Shown here piece by piece: positions 17,073 to 26,132 of a DNA stretch of 64,000 nt; position 1 is the first letter of the stretch, and each line of letters starts with the position of its first letter. The position numbers were made by a program, and so were the translations under genes. This DNA comes from Kaistella faecalis (GTDB lineage Bacteria > Bacteroidota > Bacteroidia > Flavobacteriales > Weeksellaceae). The notes below the pieces were generated by a model, which saw nothing but the letters and a program-made list of their open reading frames with translations, was not told the origin of the DNA and searched no databases. The DNA lies in assembly GCF_019195395.1 (NCBI RefSeq), contig NZ_CP078067.1, positions 1,131,783-1,195,782 on the forward strand, written 5' to 3'.

Positions 17073-19154
17073 ATGAAATTTAAAAATTGGCTCGTACTGT
17101 TCCTGGTTTTTCTGATCCAGGGAATTTCTGCACAGATCAAAGATCCCGTAAAATTCAAATACAATATTAATTCTTTACCAAACGGTGTTTATGAAGCTGT
17201 TTTAACAGCAACGATCGAGAAAAACTGGCACATCTACTCTAAGGACTTGCCCCCGGATTCGGGAATTCCTACAGAAATGCTTCTTTCCTCCAAAGAGGGA
17301 ATTCAGCTGGTAGGAAGTGTAATTGAAGTCGGAAAAAAGCATGATGAATTCTCAGAGGCTTTTGGCGCTCAGATCGTGTACTATTCGGATTTAGTCCTCT
17401 TTAAACAGAAATTTAAACTTAAAGACAATACAAAACCTGCAACAGTTACAGCAGAAATAACGTATCAAACCTGCAACGACCGTGTTTGTCTTGCTCCGAA
17501 TACTTTAGAATTTGACCAAAAAATAACGCCAACTTCTACAGGTGAGTCTGCAATTACACAGACTGAAACTCCGGCAGAAACAGTAGTTCCGGCAGAGATT
17601 TCTGCGGCTTCCGATTCAACTGCTCTAGTAACTGCAGCGAATACAACTACCGTTTCGCCAATCAAAACTGAGCAAAAAGGTCTGAAGGTAGAATCTATCG
17701 ATTTTAAAAATCCACAGACCGACTGCGGAATTGAAGCCCAGCAAAACACCGAAAACTTCTGGACTTATCTTCTTCTCGGATTCTTCGGCGGATTAATCGC
17801 TCTGCTTACCCCATGCGTATTCCCAATGATTCCTTTAACGGTTTCATTCTTCACTAAAGGTTCTAAAGACAAGGTGAAAGGAAAACGCGATGCGTTCATC
17901 TACGGATTTTTTATTCTCCTGATTTTTGTGTTACTGAGCGTTCCGTTCCACATTATTGACGGAATTGCCGGGAATATTTTCAACCAGATTTCAACAAGTG
18001 TATGGCTGAATGTAACCTTCTTCATCATCTTTATATTTTTTGCCGGAAGTTTCTTCGGATATTACGACATCACGCTGCCAAGTTCCATTGCGAATAAATC
18101 CTCTAAGGCGGAAGATGCCGGAGGTTTGATCGGAATATTCTTTATGGCATTAACTCTGGTTATCGTCTCTTTTTCGTGTACCGGTCCTATTTTAGGAAGT
18201 TTACTCGGAAGCGCAGTGACAGGTTCTGCCAACGTGCCGATGTTGCTCACTTTTGCTTTGGCAGGTTTCGGACTGAGCTGGGCGATCGTTTTCGGTCTTT
18301 TAGCATTGTTCCCGCAAGCGTTGCAGAGTTTACCGAAATCCGGCGGTTGGATGAACACCGTGAAAGTGGTTTTAGGTTTTATCGAACTCGGATTGGCGTT
18401 GAAATTCTTATCTAAAGCAGATTTGGTTTCCAAAACATTCTTCCTGAAAAGAGAACTGTTCATTGCGCTCTGGATTTTAATCGCAATCGGATTGGTTCTT
18501 TATTTATTTGGAAAGATCCGCTTCCCACATGATGATAAAAAACCGAAAATATCTTTAGCACGAAAAATATTTGGCTTCCTCGGAATTGGTTTTATCATTT
18601 ATCTGGTTCAGGGACTCTTCCCTGCCGAAAGACCAACACTTCAGCATCTGAGTGGAATTTTGCCTCCGATTAATGTGAGTTATCTCCACAAAGAAGAAGA
18701 CGGTATTTTAGGAATGCATCCTTCCCATGATTATTTTGAAGCGATTGAAATTGCCAAAAAAGAAAACAAGCCGTTGCTGATTGACTTTACCGGTTACGGC
18801 TGCGAAAACTGCCGTAAAATGGAAGAATTCGTGTGGAGCGAACCCGATATTTTACCTATTCTTCAGAATGATGTAGTTCTGGCTTCTCTTTATGTTGATG
18901 ATAAGGAAGCACTGCCTGAAAGCGAGCAGACTTCTGTAGACATGGGTAACGGACAGAAGAAAAAAATCAAGACAATCGGTGACAAATGGAGCCTTTTCCA
19001 GCAGATAAATTTCAATAATAATTCGCAGCCGCATTATGTTTTGGTCTCGCCCGACGGCAAAGTGATTAATACACCGGTTTCGGGTTATATGCCGAAAGAA
19101 GATTTCAAAAACTTCCTGACCTGTGGAATCGAATTCTTCAAAAAGAATAAATAA
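17073..19154 (+). CDS. dsbD: Thiol:disulfide interchange protein DsbD
   Basis: A 693-residue membrane protein that carries reducing power from the cytoplasm to the periplasm. It has a signal peptide (cleaved near ISAQ), an N-terminal DsbD-type domain (about 25-150, with the cysteine pair around TCNDRVC), a low-complexity Thr/Ala linker, a transmembrane domain (about 230-510) with Cys in TPCVFPMIPL (about 247) and SCTGPILG (about 368), and a C-terminal thioredoxin-like domain with CENC near 576-579. All three redox modules are present. A terminator follows directly. Confidence 0.93.
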   Translation: MKFKNWLVLFLVFLIQGISAQIKDPVKFKYNINSLPNGVYEAVLTATIEKNWHIYSKDLPPDSGIPTEMLLSSKEGIQLVGSVIEVGKKHDEFSEAFGAQIVYYSDLVLFKQKFKLKDNTKPATVTAEITYQTCNDRVCLAPNTLEFDQKITPTSTGESAITQTETPAETVVPAEISAASDSTALVTAANTTTVSPIKTEQKGLKVESIDFKNPQTDCGIEAQQNTENFWTYLLLGFFGGLIALLTPCVFPMIPLTVSFFTKGSKDKVKGKRDAFIYGFFILLIFVLLSVPFHIIDGIAGNIFNQISTSVWLNVTFFIIFIFFAGSFFGYYDITLPSSIANKSSKAEDAGGLIGIFFMALTLVIVSFSCTGPILGSLLGSAVTGSANVPMLLTFALAGFGLSWAIVFGLLALFPQALQSLPKSGGWMNTVKVVLGFIELGLALKFLSKADLVSKTFFLKRELFIALWILIAIGLVLYLFGKIRFPHDDKKPKISLARKIFGFLGIGFIIYLVQGLFPAERPTLQHLSGILPPINVSYLHKEEDGILGMHPSHDYFEAIEIAKKENKPLLIDFTGYGCENCRKMEEFVWSEPDILPILQNDVVLASLYVDDKEALPESEQTSVDMGNGQKKKIKTIGDKWSLFQQINFNNNSQPHYVLVSPDGKVINTPVSGYMPKEDFKNFLTCGIEFFKKNK

Positions 19155-19167
19155 CAGATGTAAACAG

Positions 19168-19196
19168 AAATGTCCGCTTTTTTAGCGGACATTTTT
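19168..19196 (+). terminator. Terminator after dsbD
   Basis: AAATGTCCGCT (19168-19178) pairs with AGCGGACATTT (19184-19194), followed by T-rich sequence. It lies 14 nt past the dsbD stop and also separates it from the convergent lipoprotein gene. Confidence 0.88.
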
Positions 19197-19215
19197 ATAT
19201 TATAATCTCTTAAAT

Positions 19216-19725
19216 TTAAGGATTGGTAACAGGAACACTGCTGAACCCTATGGAAGTTTTCAGTGAAATATCAGACGTTGGTGACTGTTTCAAAACATAC
19301 ACGACTCTTGCCTGTACCGCGCCCGATTTCATCATATTATCCAGAGCCTGAGAAGTATTCACATCTAGTGAAAGTGAACTTCCAACATTATCGCCGATCG
19401 CATCTCTGGAGGCAACCAGAACTTCATTGCTTCCGTTATTCGAAAGATATACCTGTACCGACTTGAAAATTCCCATACTTGTATTATTCGGAACCGTCAT
19501 CGTAGCACTGGAAACTCTGATATCTCTTACGTTAGCTCCCGCGCCGGTAAGCTGATTAATGCTCTGAGCCGGCGACACATTAGACAACGTGGTGTTTGCC
19601 GGAGAACCTGCAGTTACCAAAACTGTCGCATTGTATGGAAATGTGTTCTGTAAAATGGATGAAACGGTGGAACAGCTCGCTAAAGTAGCTGTAGCAACAA
19701 CCGCGGATAAAAATAAATTTTTCAT
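19216..19725 (-). CDS. Hypothetical lipoprotein
   Basis: A 169-residue protein with a lipoprotein signal ending at TLASC (about residue 18). The mature part is rich in Ser, Thr, Asn and Val and looks all-beta, with no catalytic motif. I do not recognise the family. It is a single gene, convergent with dsbD and separated by 89 nt from the start of the next minus-strand lipoprotein's stop. Confidence 0.65.
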   Translation of the reverse strand: MKNLFLSAVVATATLASCSTVSSILQNTFPYNATVLVTAGSPANTTLSNVSPAQSINQLTGAGANVRDIRVSSATMTVPNNTSMGIFKSVQVYLSNNGSNEVLVASRDAIGDNVGSSLSLDVNTSQALDNMMKSGAVQARVVYVLKQSPTSDISLKTSIGFSSVPVTNP

Positions 19726-19814
19726 AATAGTAAATTTTGATTTCTGTCTTTCATTCAGAAATTATACCAACTCAGTGAATTAACAGAAGATTAACTATGG
19801 CTCGCTTTCATAAT

Positions 19815-20312
19815 TTACCTGATTTCTACAGAAAAATTTCCTTTAACATCTCCCGAAGCCATATTGCTTTGCCCGATGATGAGCCACAATTCTCCACCGC
19901 CTTTTATAGCATAATTAATCTGCCTTCCAAAGGGACCGTCGAATGAGCCATCAGGCAGTTTGATCTGATTGAAACGGATATTCATTTCAGGTTTCTCAGG
20001 CGTAATTTCTCCGGTGATATTCTGGCCTTTGAAATTTTTAATCTTCAGAATAAACTGCTGATCTTCCTTAGTGAATTCTTCACCGATACTGAAAGGAATC
20101 TGTTGCGCATCAGCGGTTCTGATGATTTTATTTCCTTCAACTTCTCTCATCATTCCCTGCCTTCCTCCGGCAGTTCCAATGACCTTCGCAGAATCGTCCT
20201 CTGATATTGGGTTTGGTGCGACAGTATCAGCCTTAGAAGTTGAGATCTTCACAGACTCCGTCTTATTGCAGGAAAAAAGCAATATCGGTATGAGCATGAT
20301 CAGTTTTTTCAT
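19815..20312 (-). CDS. Hypothetical lipoprotein, operon with DUF4153-like gene
   Basis: A 165-residue lipoprotein (signal ending ILLFSC) with a Ser/Asp-rich linker and a beta-rich C-terminal domain. Its ATG overlaps the stop of the upstream membrane-protein gene (TAATG), so the pair is translationally coupled. No named family is recognised. It is probably attached to the outer membrane and works with the membrane protein, but that is inferred from coupling alone. Confidence 0.65.
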   Translation of the reverse strand: MKKLIMLIPILLFSCNKTESVKISTSKADTVAPNPISEDDSAKVIGTAGGRQGMMREVEGNKIIRTADAQQIPFSIGEEFTKEDQQFILKIKNFKGQNITGEITPEKPEMNIRFNQIKLPDGSFDGPFGRQINYAIKGGGELWLIIGQSNMASGDVKGNFSVEIR

Positions 20313-21679
20313 TATTTCTGAGGTTTTAATGTTTGGTAATAGATAATTTTAGAGAGGAAGGTTTTGCTCTGCTCATTAGCGATTTCGGCTGGTTTTGTGG
20401 TTTTTTCAAATTCATTAGGATACGTTTTAATAAGCAGTTCATCATTGTAATTCAGGCTTTTGTAAAAATCAAAAGAGCCTTTATCATTGGTGATATTATA
20501 TACCGTCGCCAGATTTCCCCAATTGATGAAAGACGTGGCCAAAACCGTTCCATAAAAATACCATGACATTTGGTTAAACATAAAAGCATTGGTTTTCTGA
20601 TGTTTGATTTTGATGAAAGTAAAAATGAGCCCGATAAATGCAAGAACCATAAAAGCATAAACGCCCAGCCTTTTATAGGTAATACCTGAACTGAGAACAT
20701 ATTCAGAGTTTTTAGCAAAGGCGGAAATCACCAATACCGCATTAAGGAATATCCAGATCTTAGCGAGAAGTTTTAAGGTTCCGGCTTTGCGGTCGAAATT
20801 GAACTTGCCTTTAAAATAAAACATAATCACCAAAACTGCCATTACAATCGATAAAATTACGGCGTTTACCCTGTCGTGGATTTCAACGGAAAGTTCGCTG
20901 GGCGATTTGGGAACCTCAACAAACTGTTCATAATTAAAGGTGAAAATAAAGACCAAAAGCAAAATATTAAGTGCGACAAAGGAAATGACGCCGCTCATTC
21001 TTTCAGAATCAATATCCAGAAAAGAGCCGGAGACTGGAATCTCCTTATCCTCATTTAAAAAATCATTCTTGAAATGATGGTTTAAACTGAAGATGAACTT
21101 TTCAATTTTAAAATTCCAGAAATTGAATGCAACGAAGAATCCAAGTGTGCCGAGAACAATAAACTGCCAAAGATCGAAACTGAATTTCCAACCGGAGAAA
21201 AAGCCCGAGAAATGTTCACTTCCTAGAGCGTAAACGCCAAAAAATACGAGCACGAAAAATAAAGGAATCAAAAAAAGAGCGGTTACTTTCTTCAGTGTTT
21301 CCGGCATATTTCTTTTCGGAAGCCAGTCTTCAAACTTAAAAAACCGGTAAATAAAGGTCCCGAAATTTACCGCAAACACCGGAATCACCAATAATGACTT
21401 CAGATCGCGGTTTTTCGATTTAAAAGACAGCAGAAAGAGAGAAGTGAATACCGCCAGAAACGAAGCAAAATCTCCGTACCAGGCAAAAGCTACGCTGGAA
21501 AGAATACCGGCAACAAAAACCATAACAAAAGCACGCGTCCGGTTTTCTTCCGGAGTGTGAATGAGGGTAAGTAAGGCATACGCAACGCCTAAAAGTCCAA
21601 AATTAACGCCCATTTCTTCACCATAAAAGAGCGTGACAAACAGAACTGTGGTAAGAAGAATTAACTGATGTGTTTTCAT
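20312..21679 (-). CDS. DUF4153-like polytopic membrane protein
   Basis: A 455-residue protein with about 11-12 hydrophobic segments spread along its length and short loops, plus a charged C-terminal tail. The pattern around HDRVNAVILSIVMAVL and the overall layout fit the DUF4153/DUF4173 group of unknown function. It lies between a winged-helix regulator gene upstream (71-nt gap) and a lipoprotein gene overlapping by one base. The group of four genes on the minus strand (22701 to 19815) looks like one operon. Confidence 0.7.
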   Translation of the reverse strand: MKTHQLILLTTVLFVTLFYGEEMGVNFGLLGVAYALLTLIHTPEENRTRAFVMVFVAGILSSVAFAWYGDFASFLAVFTSLFLLSFKSKNRDLKSLLVIPVFAVNFGTFIYRFFKFEDWLPKRNMPETLKKVTALFLIPLFFVLVFFGVYALGSEHFSGFFSGWKFSFDLWQFIVLGTLGFFVAFNFWNFKIEKFIFSLNHHFKNDFLNEDKEIPVSGSFLDIDSERMSGVISFVALNILLLVFIFTFNYEQFVEVPKSPSELSVEIHDRVNAVILSIVMAVLVIMFYFKGKFNFDRKAGTLKLLAKIWIFLNAVLVISAFAKNSEYVLSSGITYKRLGVYAFMVLAFIGLIFTFIKIKHQKTNAFMFNQMSWYFYGTVLATSFINWGNLATVYNITNDKGSFDFYKSLNYNDELLIKTYPNEFEKTTKPAEIANEQSKTFLSKIIYYQTLKPQK

Positions 21680-21750
21680 GATATTATTTTAAAAATTACT
21701 AATTTCAAAGTACTTTGCATTACAAAGCAAATAAACAAAAAAATATAGGC

Positions 21751-22041
21751 TTAACGACCCAATAATTTTTCAAGAGCCGCAAGATGTTCTTTAAACGCGT
21801 TTTTACCGGCATCTGTAACATGGTAAGAAGTTTTCGGTTTTTTACCGACAAATTCTTTCTTCACTTCAATATATTTCGACTTTTCCAGAGCAGTGCTGTG
21901 GCTTGCCAGGTTACCATCGGTAATCTCCAGCAAAGTTTTCATTTCGGTAAAATCAACCCACTCATTTACCATCAGAACTGACATAATGCCCAGCCTGACA
22001 CGGCTTTCGAATTCTTTGTTGAGTTTACTGATGTTGATCAT
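21751..22041 (-). CDS. Winged-helix transcriptional regulator
   Basis: A 96-residue protein made of a single winged-helix DNA-binding domain (LKTLLEITDGNLASHSTALEKS-type recognition region near 36-57, wing with KPKTSYHV about 68-75) and a C-terminal helix for dimerisation. It resembles the MarR/PadR-like HTH_34 group. It sits in the middle of a run of membrane-protein genes and probably controls their expression. No metal- or ligand-binding residues stand out. Confidence 0.85.
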   Translation of the reverse strand: MINISKLNKEFESRVRLGIMSVLMVNEWVDFTEMKTLLEITDGNLASHSTALEKSKYIEVKKEFVGKKPKTSYHVTDAGKNAFKEHLAALEKLLGR

Positions 22042-22083
22042 TATAGATTATTACCGATTTCTGTTCTAATATTTTGTTCCCTG

Positions 22084-22701
22084 CTATTTATATTTCTTGT
22101 GCATCACCAGGCCATAAACAATATGCAGAGCGCCAAACCCGATAGCCCAAAAAACCAATCCCCAACCCAGGAAAAATAAAGAAAGAAGCCCGAGAGCGAT
22201 CTGGCAATATCCTAAATTCTGAATATCCGTAAATGTATATTTTGAGGCACTTACTAAAGCAAGTCCATAAAAAATTAAGGTAGCCGGCGCAATAAAAACA
22301 AACATTTCATGATACACCATTCCCAGGCAAAACAAACCGCCGGTTACTAGCGGAACTGCAAAGTTAAAAAGCAGTCTTTTGGTAGTCTGATCCCATATCT
22401 TCAGGTTTTTCTCTTTGCTTTTTTTCGCAGTGAAGATATAACCGGATAAAATGGCAAGTACAAGAATAACAAAACCCGCAAGCATCAATTCAGAGACCAG
22501 ATCGTCGGAGTAGAGATTCGCCTTTCCTTCAAAATAATCAATGCCTTCACGTTTCAGAATATAATAGACGTAGCCTGCGCCCAGTAAAGCGACAAGTCCG
22601 GCAAAAACACCGGAAAGCCCACTGAGAGAGATGAATCTTGAACTGCGCTCCATCATGCTGCGGATATGCGAAAGGTCTTCCTGATAATTTTTTGACTCCA
22701 T
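22084..22701 (-). CDS. Polytopic membrane protein, first gene of regulator operon
   Basis: A 205-residue protein with about six hydrophobic helices (near 23-45, 70-90, 110-130, 132-150, 160-180 and 182-198) after a charged N-terminus containing YQEDLSHIRSMMERSSRF. The family is common in flavobacteria beside HTH_34-type regulators but has no known function that I can name. It is 42 nt upstream of the regulator gene and is the likely first gene of the operon. Confidence 0.7.
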   Translation of the reverse strand: MESKNYQEDLSHIRSMMERSSRFISLSGLSGVFAGLVALLGAGYVYYILKREGIDYFEGKANLYSDDLVSELMLAGFVILVLAILSGYIFTAKKSKEKNLKIWDQTTKRLLFNFAVPLVTGGLFCLGMVYHEMFVFIAPATLIFYGLALVSASKYTFTDIQNLGYCQIALGLLSLFFLGWGLVFWAIGFGALHIVYGLVMHKKYK

Positions 22702-22861
22702 AAAAAAGCACTTTGAATTGCAAAGTTAATATATTTATTGATCCGACAAAACATTTTTTCATTTCACAAGAAAGAAAATTGCGCTAAACTAAAAGGGTTT
22801 ACCTGCAGGCGGGTAAATGTTTTAACCCTGAAAATTTGTATCTTTATTGCCAAATTCAGAT

Positions 22862-23083
22862 ATGTTCAAAAACTTCAGACATACCATGGAAAGGCAGTGG
22901 TTTGGCGTCCTCACAAGAATGGGCGCAAAACTGGGGATCCCCGTGTCGAAACTCCGCGTATTCTTTATTTACTCAACTTTTGCAACAGCAGGTGTTTTCT
23001 TTCTGATATACCTCGGACTCGCCTTTACACTGTGGATTAAAGATATGTTTATCACCAGGCGGCCAAGTGTTTTCGATCTGTAA
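22862..23083 (+). CDS. PspC-domain protein
   Basis: A 73-residue protein with a PspC-like layout: a short amphipathic start, the stretch GVLTRMGAKLGIPVSKLRVFF and one long hydrophobic helix (about 38-62). The start is taken at the ATG at 22862 because the longer reading begins with TTG at 22847. PspC-domain proteins sit in the inner membrane and are linked to envelope stress, but no other psp gene is nearby. It diverges from the regulator operon. Confidence 0.8.
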   Translation: MFKNFRHTMERQWFGVLTRMGAKLGIPVSKLRVFFIYSTFATAGVFFLIYLGLAFTLWIKDMFITRRPSVFDL

Positions 23084-23145
23084 ACATATTTCAGCACCAG
23101 CATCATTGTAATCTTTTAACGGCTTGAAACTTGTATTGAGCATAA

Positions 23146-23679
23146 ATGATACAGCGTTTATTTTTTATGGAATATTTACACATTACCTCTTTCGACGATT
23201 ATCGCGTTGAAGAAATTTACAAGTCCTATTGTGAGACTTTTCCTGAAGATGAAAGGCGGAGCGAACAGCAGTTCCGACAGCTTTTTTCTCATCCGCGGGT
23301 TAAAGTTTTTTCCGTACTTGAAGACTTAAAAAACATCGGTTACCTCATTACCTGGGAACTCACTAATTTTGTGTTCATCGAACATTTCGAAATATTCTCA
23401 GAATTCCGCAGCTTGAAATACGGCTCGGAAATCATTGGTCATCTTTATAAAAACTACTCGCATATTGTGTTGGAAGCCGAACCTGCAAATCAGGATGAAA
23501 CCGCCGCAAGAAGGCTTTCTTTTTATGAAAGAAACGGATTTATGGTGATTGATGAAAATTACGTTCAGCCATGTTATGCACCCGATAAAAACTCACTAAG
23601 TCTTTGGCTTCTGGCCAACTGGCAGCCGGAAAAAACCGACTGGATCAAGGAGGAAATTTACGACGTCGTGTACTGCTGA
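23146..23679 (+). CDS. GNAT-family N-acetyltransferase
   Basis: A 177-residue protein with a GNAT-type fold: the central strand-helix region around EHFEIFSEFRSLKYGSEIIG (about 77-96) fits the acetyl-CoA-binding motif A, and ERNGFMVI near 130 fits the C-terminal motif B. An internal Met at 23167 (MEYLHITSF) is an alternative and perhaps better start. The substrate is unknown. It is 62 nt downstream of the PspC gene and convergent with the SIMPL gene. Confidence 0.8.
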   Translation: MIQRLFFMEYLHITSFDDYRVEEIYKSYCETFPEDERRSEQQFRQLFSHPRVKVFSVLEDLKNIGYLITWELTNFVFIEHFEIFSEFRSLKYGSEIIGHLYKNYSHIVLEAEPANQDETAARRLSFYERNGFMVIDENYVQPCYAPDKNSLSLWLLANWQPEKTDWIKEEIYDVVYC

Positions 23680-23771
23680 GCACATACCCAAGGTACAAAG
23701 TAAAAAGAAACAGGTGGTTGGAAAGATGATCCGCTGAAACTATAGGCTAAAAGCCATGCGCTAACCTCCAC

Positions 23772-24503
23772 CTAATCGACCTGATACTCCAGCTTTATCG
23801 TAATACTTGCTTCTTTTTCCTTTGAAGAAGTGTTGAAAGTTCCGCCGTACGAGAACTCTTCCGTCGAATTGGGTTCGGTGATCTGGGTCACGCCCATCGT
23901 TGCTTTCTTAAGATTACCCAATTTTGAGCCTGCATTTTCAGCGATTTTTTCGGCGCGCTCTTTAGCGTCCTTGGTAGCGTCGGCAATCATCTGCTGTTTC
24001 ACATCGGCCAGTTTGGTATAGAAATAATTGGGTGGAGATGATGTAAATTCAATTCCAAGATTAATGATTTCGGTGATGTTTCGCGAAAGATTTTCAATTT
24101 TTGCAACATCTTTACTGTCGATCGAAACTCGCTGAGAAAGCTGATAACCGGCAAACGTCTGCTGACTTCTTCCCATAGTATCAGTAGCATAATTAAACTG
24201 TTTCTGGATGTCTACCGCAGAAAACACCATTTCGTTTTTCGGGATCCCTTTGGAAGCCAGATAATTTTCAATTACTTTTTTATCGTTTGCCAGTTCGTCG
24301 TAGGCGGTTTTGAGTTCAAAACTGTTGCGCGAAAAGTTTCCGCTCCATGCAATAAGATCCGAAGTGAATTTCTTGGTTCCCAAACCGGTGACAGAAATGG
24401 TATTTTCCGACTGGTTGCGGTTCTTGATCGCGCTTCCTAAAAATGCAAGACCGATGATAAAACCTGCGGCAGCAATGGCGATGGCAATAATAGTTCTGTT
24501 CAT
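23772..24503 (-). CDS. SIMPL domain (DUF541) protein
   Basis: A 243-residue protein with an N-terminal hydrophobic signal or anchor (about 4-25) and one SIMPL/DUF541 domain (about 35-240), opening with NTISVTGLGTKKFTSDLIAW and containing a long helix with DAKERAEKIAENAGSKLG. These are exported proteins related to oxidative-stress proteins such as E. coli YggE; the exact role is unclear. It is a single gene. The 92-nt gap to the convergent GNAT gene holds no obvious element. Confidence 0.9.
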   Translation of the reverse strand: MNRTIIAIAIAAAGFIIGLAFLGSAIKNRNQSENTISVTGLGTKKFTSDLIAWSGNFSRNSFELKTAYDELANDKKVIENYLASKGIPKNEMVFSAVDIQKQFNYATDTMGRSQQTFAGYQLSQRVSIDSKDVAKIENLSRNITEIINLGIEFTSSPPNYFYTKLADVKQQMIADATKDAKERAEKIAENAGSKLGNLKKATMGVTQITEPNSTEEFSYGGTFNTSSKEKEASITIKLEYQVD

Positions 24504-24578
24504 TGGTGGTAATGGTTTATTTTTAAAGGTAAGAAAAAATTAAACGCAACTTCATTAATTATAATTCATCTAATAAAA

Positions 24579-25376
24579 TCACGTTCCAACTTTATGCGTC
24601 TTGATGTATTCCTGATAGGCCATTTTCATCTCGGAACTGATTGCAGCGATATTAAAAGTTTTACGGTATTTTTTGGCAAGCGAATAACTGTTATCGGCAT
24701 AAATCAGGAATCGGTCAAGATCTTCTTCGGTCCAGCCCCTCGACGTATAAAAACTTAAATCGATTTCATTCTTTACCCTTCTGTAAAACTCCTGCGTTTC
24801 CGCATAATTTGCCTTGGTGATTGGCGAACTGCTCGTTTTACCTATAAGACCTACAAGTGCAGAAACCGCTTTTATTACATCGACCTGTCCGGCATTGAAA
24901 TCTTTCGGCGCAAAAGCAGAAGGAATGGAAAGTTTAGGAGAGGGTTCCGTTGGAGAAGTCCGCATATAAGAATCCATCGAAGAATTAAGCGCTACAACTT
25001 TTCTCGGTGGATCCAGAGATTTTACATCCTTCTTTAAATTACCGGTGGCCTGAAAGGCGAGTTCAACTTCTTCTATCAGATAAGCGGATTGCGTGAGGGA
25101 AATATTAAGGGGTTGGGAATAATTATCGATTGAAATCTTCGTTGAGGCTCTTTCATAGCCGCTTTTTACGAATCGGAGCTCGTCTGAAGGTTTTGCGCCA
25201 ATCATATAATTACCGTCTTTATCGGTACTTACCTTTTCGTCCGTCCGGGTATTGATGATAACCGCGTTGGGCAGTTCAGATCCAAATTCCGAACGCACTT
25301 TTCCGAAAATGTATTCCTGAGAGTAGGCAGAAAGGGCTGTTAAAAGGAGGGAAAGCAGGAGTAGTTTTGTTCTCAA
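24579..25376 (-). CDS. Exported protein with carboxypeptidase-like regulatory domain
   Basis: A 265-residue protein with a signal peptide (cleaved after SAYSQ) and a CarboxypepD_reg-like beta-sandwich (about 21-95, from EYIFGKVRSEFG to LNISLTQSAY, including a DKDGNY turn). The rest is helical and of unknown function. In Bacteroidota this domain often precedes outer-membrane receptor barrels, but here there is no barrel, so it is a stand-alone periplasmic or surface protein. It diverges from the ssrA region. Confidence 0.8.
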   Translation of the reverse strand: MRTKLLLLSLLLTALSAYSQEYIFGKVRSEFGSELPNAVIINTRTDEKVSTDKDGNYMIGAKPSDELRFVKSGYERASTKISIDNYSQPLNISLTQSAYLIEEVELAFQATGNLKKDVKSLDPPRKVVALNSSMDSYMRTSPTEPSPKLSIPSAFAPKDFNAGQVDVIKAVSALVGLIGKTSSSPITKANYAETQEFYRRVKNEIDLSFYTSRGWTEEDLDRFLIYADNSYSLAKKYRKTFNIAAISSEMKMAYQEYIKTHKVGT

Positions 25377-25495
25377 GGTTTAAAATTTTTACTAAAAGTA
25401 ATTTTATTTTAACTACGCTTTTCAAAGTTTAACCTCCGTTAACGCTTTTATGAATTTTTTAGAAATTTCTCTTCCTGTAAACGTTAAAGATTTTG

Positions 25496-25680
25496 GGAAT
25501 CAGGGTGATCGGGAAACACTGCTCCCGCGTGAGGGATAGAAGAGGCATCCTTTTTCTGTAGCGGCGGCTCCGCCGGCGCTACAGAAAAAGATAAAGCGGA
25601 GAGCCCGGCCTGAAGGAGGAAATGATGCCGCGCCTGCCTCCAGCGGGCGCGGCAAAATGACCGACGGAAGGACACGCCCC
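25496..25680 (+). ncRNA. GC-rich structured RNA-like element (Flavo-1-like?)
   Basis: A GC-rich island in AT-rich surroundings. It has a 19-bp hairpin with one mismatch (left arm from about 25551, CTTTTTCTGTAGCG, right arm CGCTACAGAAAAAG, capped by TCC) and a second 11-bp hairpin near 25627-25653 (GCCGCGCCTGC with GCGGGCGCGGC). Upstream is GAGGGATAGAAGAGGCATCC and near the end GGACACGCCC, both of which I recall from repeated intergenic elements in many flavobacterial genomes, possibly the Flavo-1 RNA motif. It ends a few bases before the ssrA promoter. Of the 358-nt gap before ssrA, the part at 25377-25495 shows nothing else. Family name uncertain. Confidence 0.5.
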
Positions 25681-25685
25681 ACTTG

Positions 25686-25718
25686 TTTGCCATTAGGAAT
25701 AATTTTTGCTTATCTTTG
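25686..25718 (+). promoter_or_regulatory. ssrA promoter
   Basis: TTTG (25686-25689), 21 nt, TATCTTTG (25711-25718): a perfect match to the Bacteroidota consensus TTTG-N17-23-TAnnTTTG. The predicted start is near 25724, about 12 nt before the mature tmRNA 5' end, leaving a short leader for RNase P to remove. Confidence 0.8.
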
Positions 25719-25735
25719 TGCTCTTACAAAAACAT

Positions 25736-26132
25736 GGGGTTGACTGGTTTCGACAGCAAGATCAATGGGTAAGTAAGCATGCAGAGAACCGTAGCGCGAT
25801 CTCTTTAATCCCTTGCTACACAATTTTAACTGGCGACCAAGAGTTTGCTCTTGCAGCTTAATCCGAATTACAGTAGGATTCAGCGCTCTCCCGAAGCACA
25901 GTAAGGAGGTAAGATATCCCGCAGAAGTTCTGTTTCGCGACGTCTGATTCCGGGGTATAGCAATGCGGAAATAAGGTTTTGGATACTTCGGCCAAAGCTC
26001 GAAAACTTCAGAAGATAAGCAGTAAATTGGGTGTCTGTGCTCTGTTTACTGTCGAAAATCAAACGCAGAATAAGCATGTAGAAGTCTTATGTGTTGCTTG
26101 TTTGGACGAGGGTTCGAATCCCTCCAACTCCA
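25736..26132 (+). ncRNA. ssrA: Transfer-messenger RNA (tmRNA)
   Basis: tmRNA rescues stalled ribosomes by acting as tRNA-Ala and then mRNA. The 5' end GGGGTTG (25736-25742) pairs with CAACTCC (26125-26131), with discriminator A at 26132; CCA is not encoded. The T-arm GGTTCGAATCC lies at 26111-26121. The tag reading frame at 25832-25861 encodes GDQEFALAA then TAA, with the usual ALAA degradation end. The gene is whole, but its last 14 bases are also the left attachment site of the 8-kb element that follows, so the 3' flank is foreign DNA. Confidence 0.96.
25832..25861 (+). other. tmRNA proteolysis-tag reading frame
   Basis: The resume codon GGC at 25832 begins GDQEFALAA followed by TAA (25859-25861). 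The glycine start and ALAA end match tags of other Bacteroidota. The alanine carried by the tmRNA precedes it in the final tag. Confidence 0.85.

Noticed and set aside
23680-23771. Possible long hairpin between the convergent GNAT and SIMPL genes
   Set aside because: Only the outer six bases (AGGTGG with CCACCT) and a short GGCT/AGCC pair match; no T tract follows on either strand.
25484-25693. Two minus-strand reading frames of 60-69 codons before ssrA
   Set aside because: They lie wholly within the GC-rich hairpin element, where stop codons are rare by composition, and have no start context or recognisable product.
25880-26077. Minus-strand reading frame of 65 codons
   Set aside because: It is antisense to the structured tmRNA.
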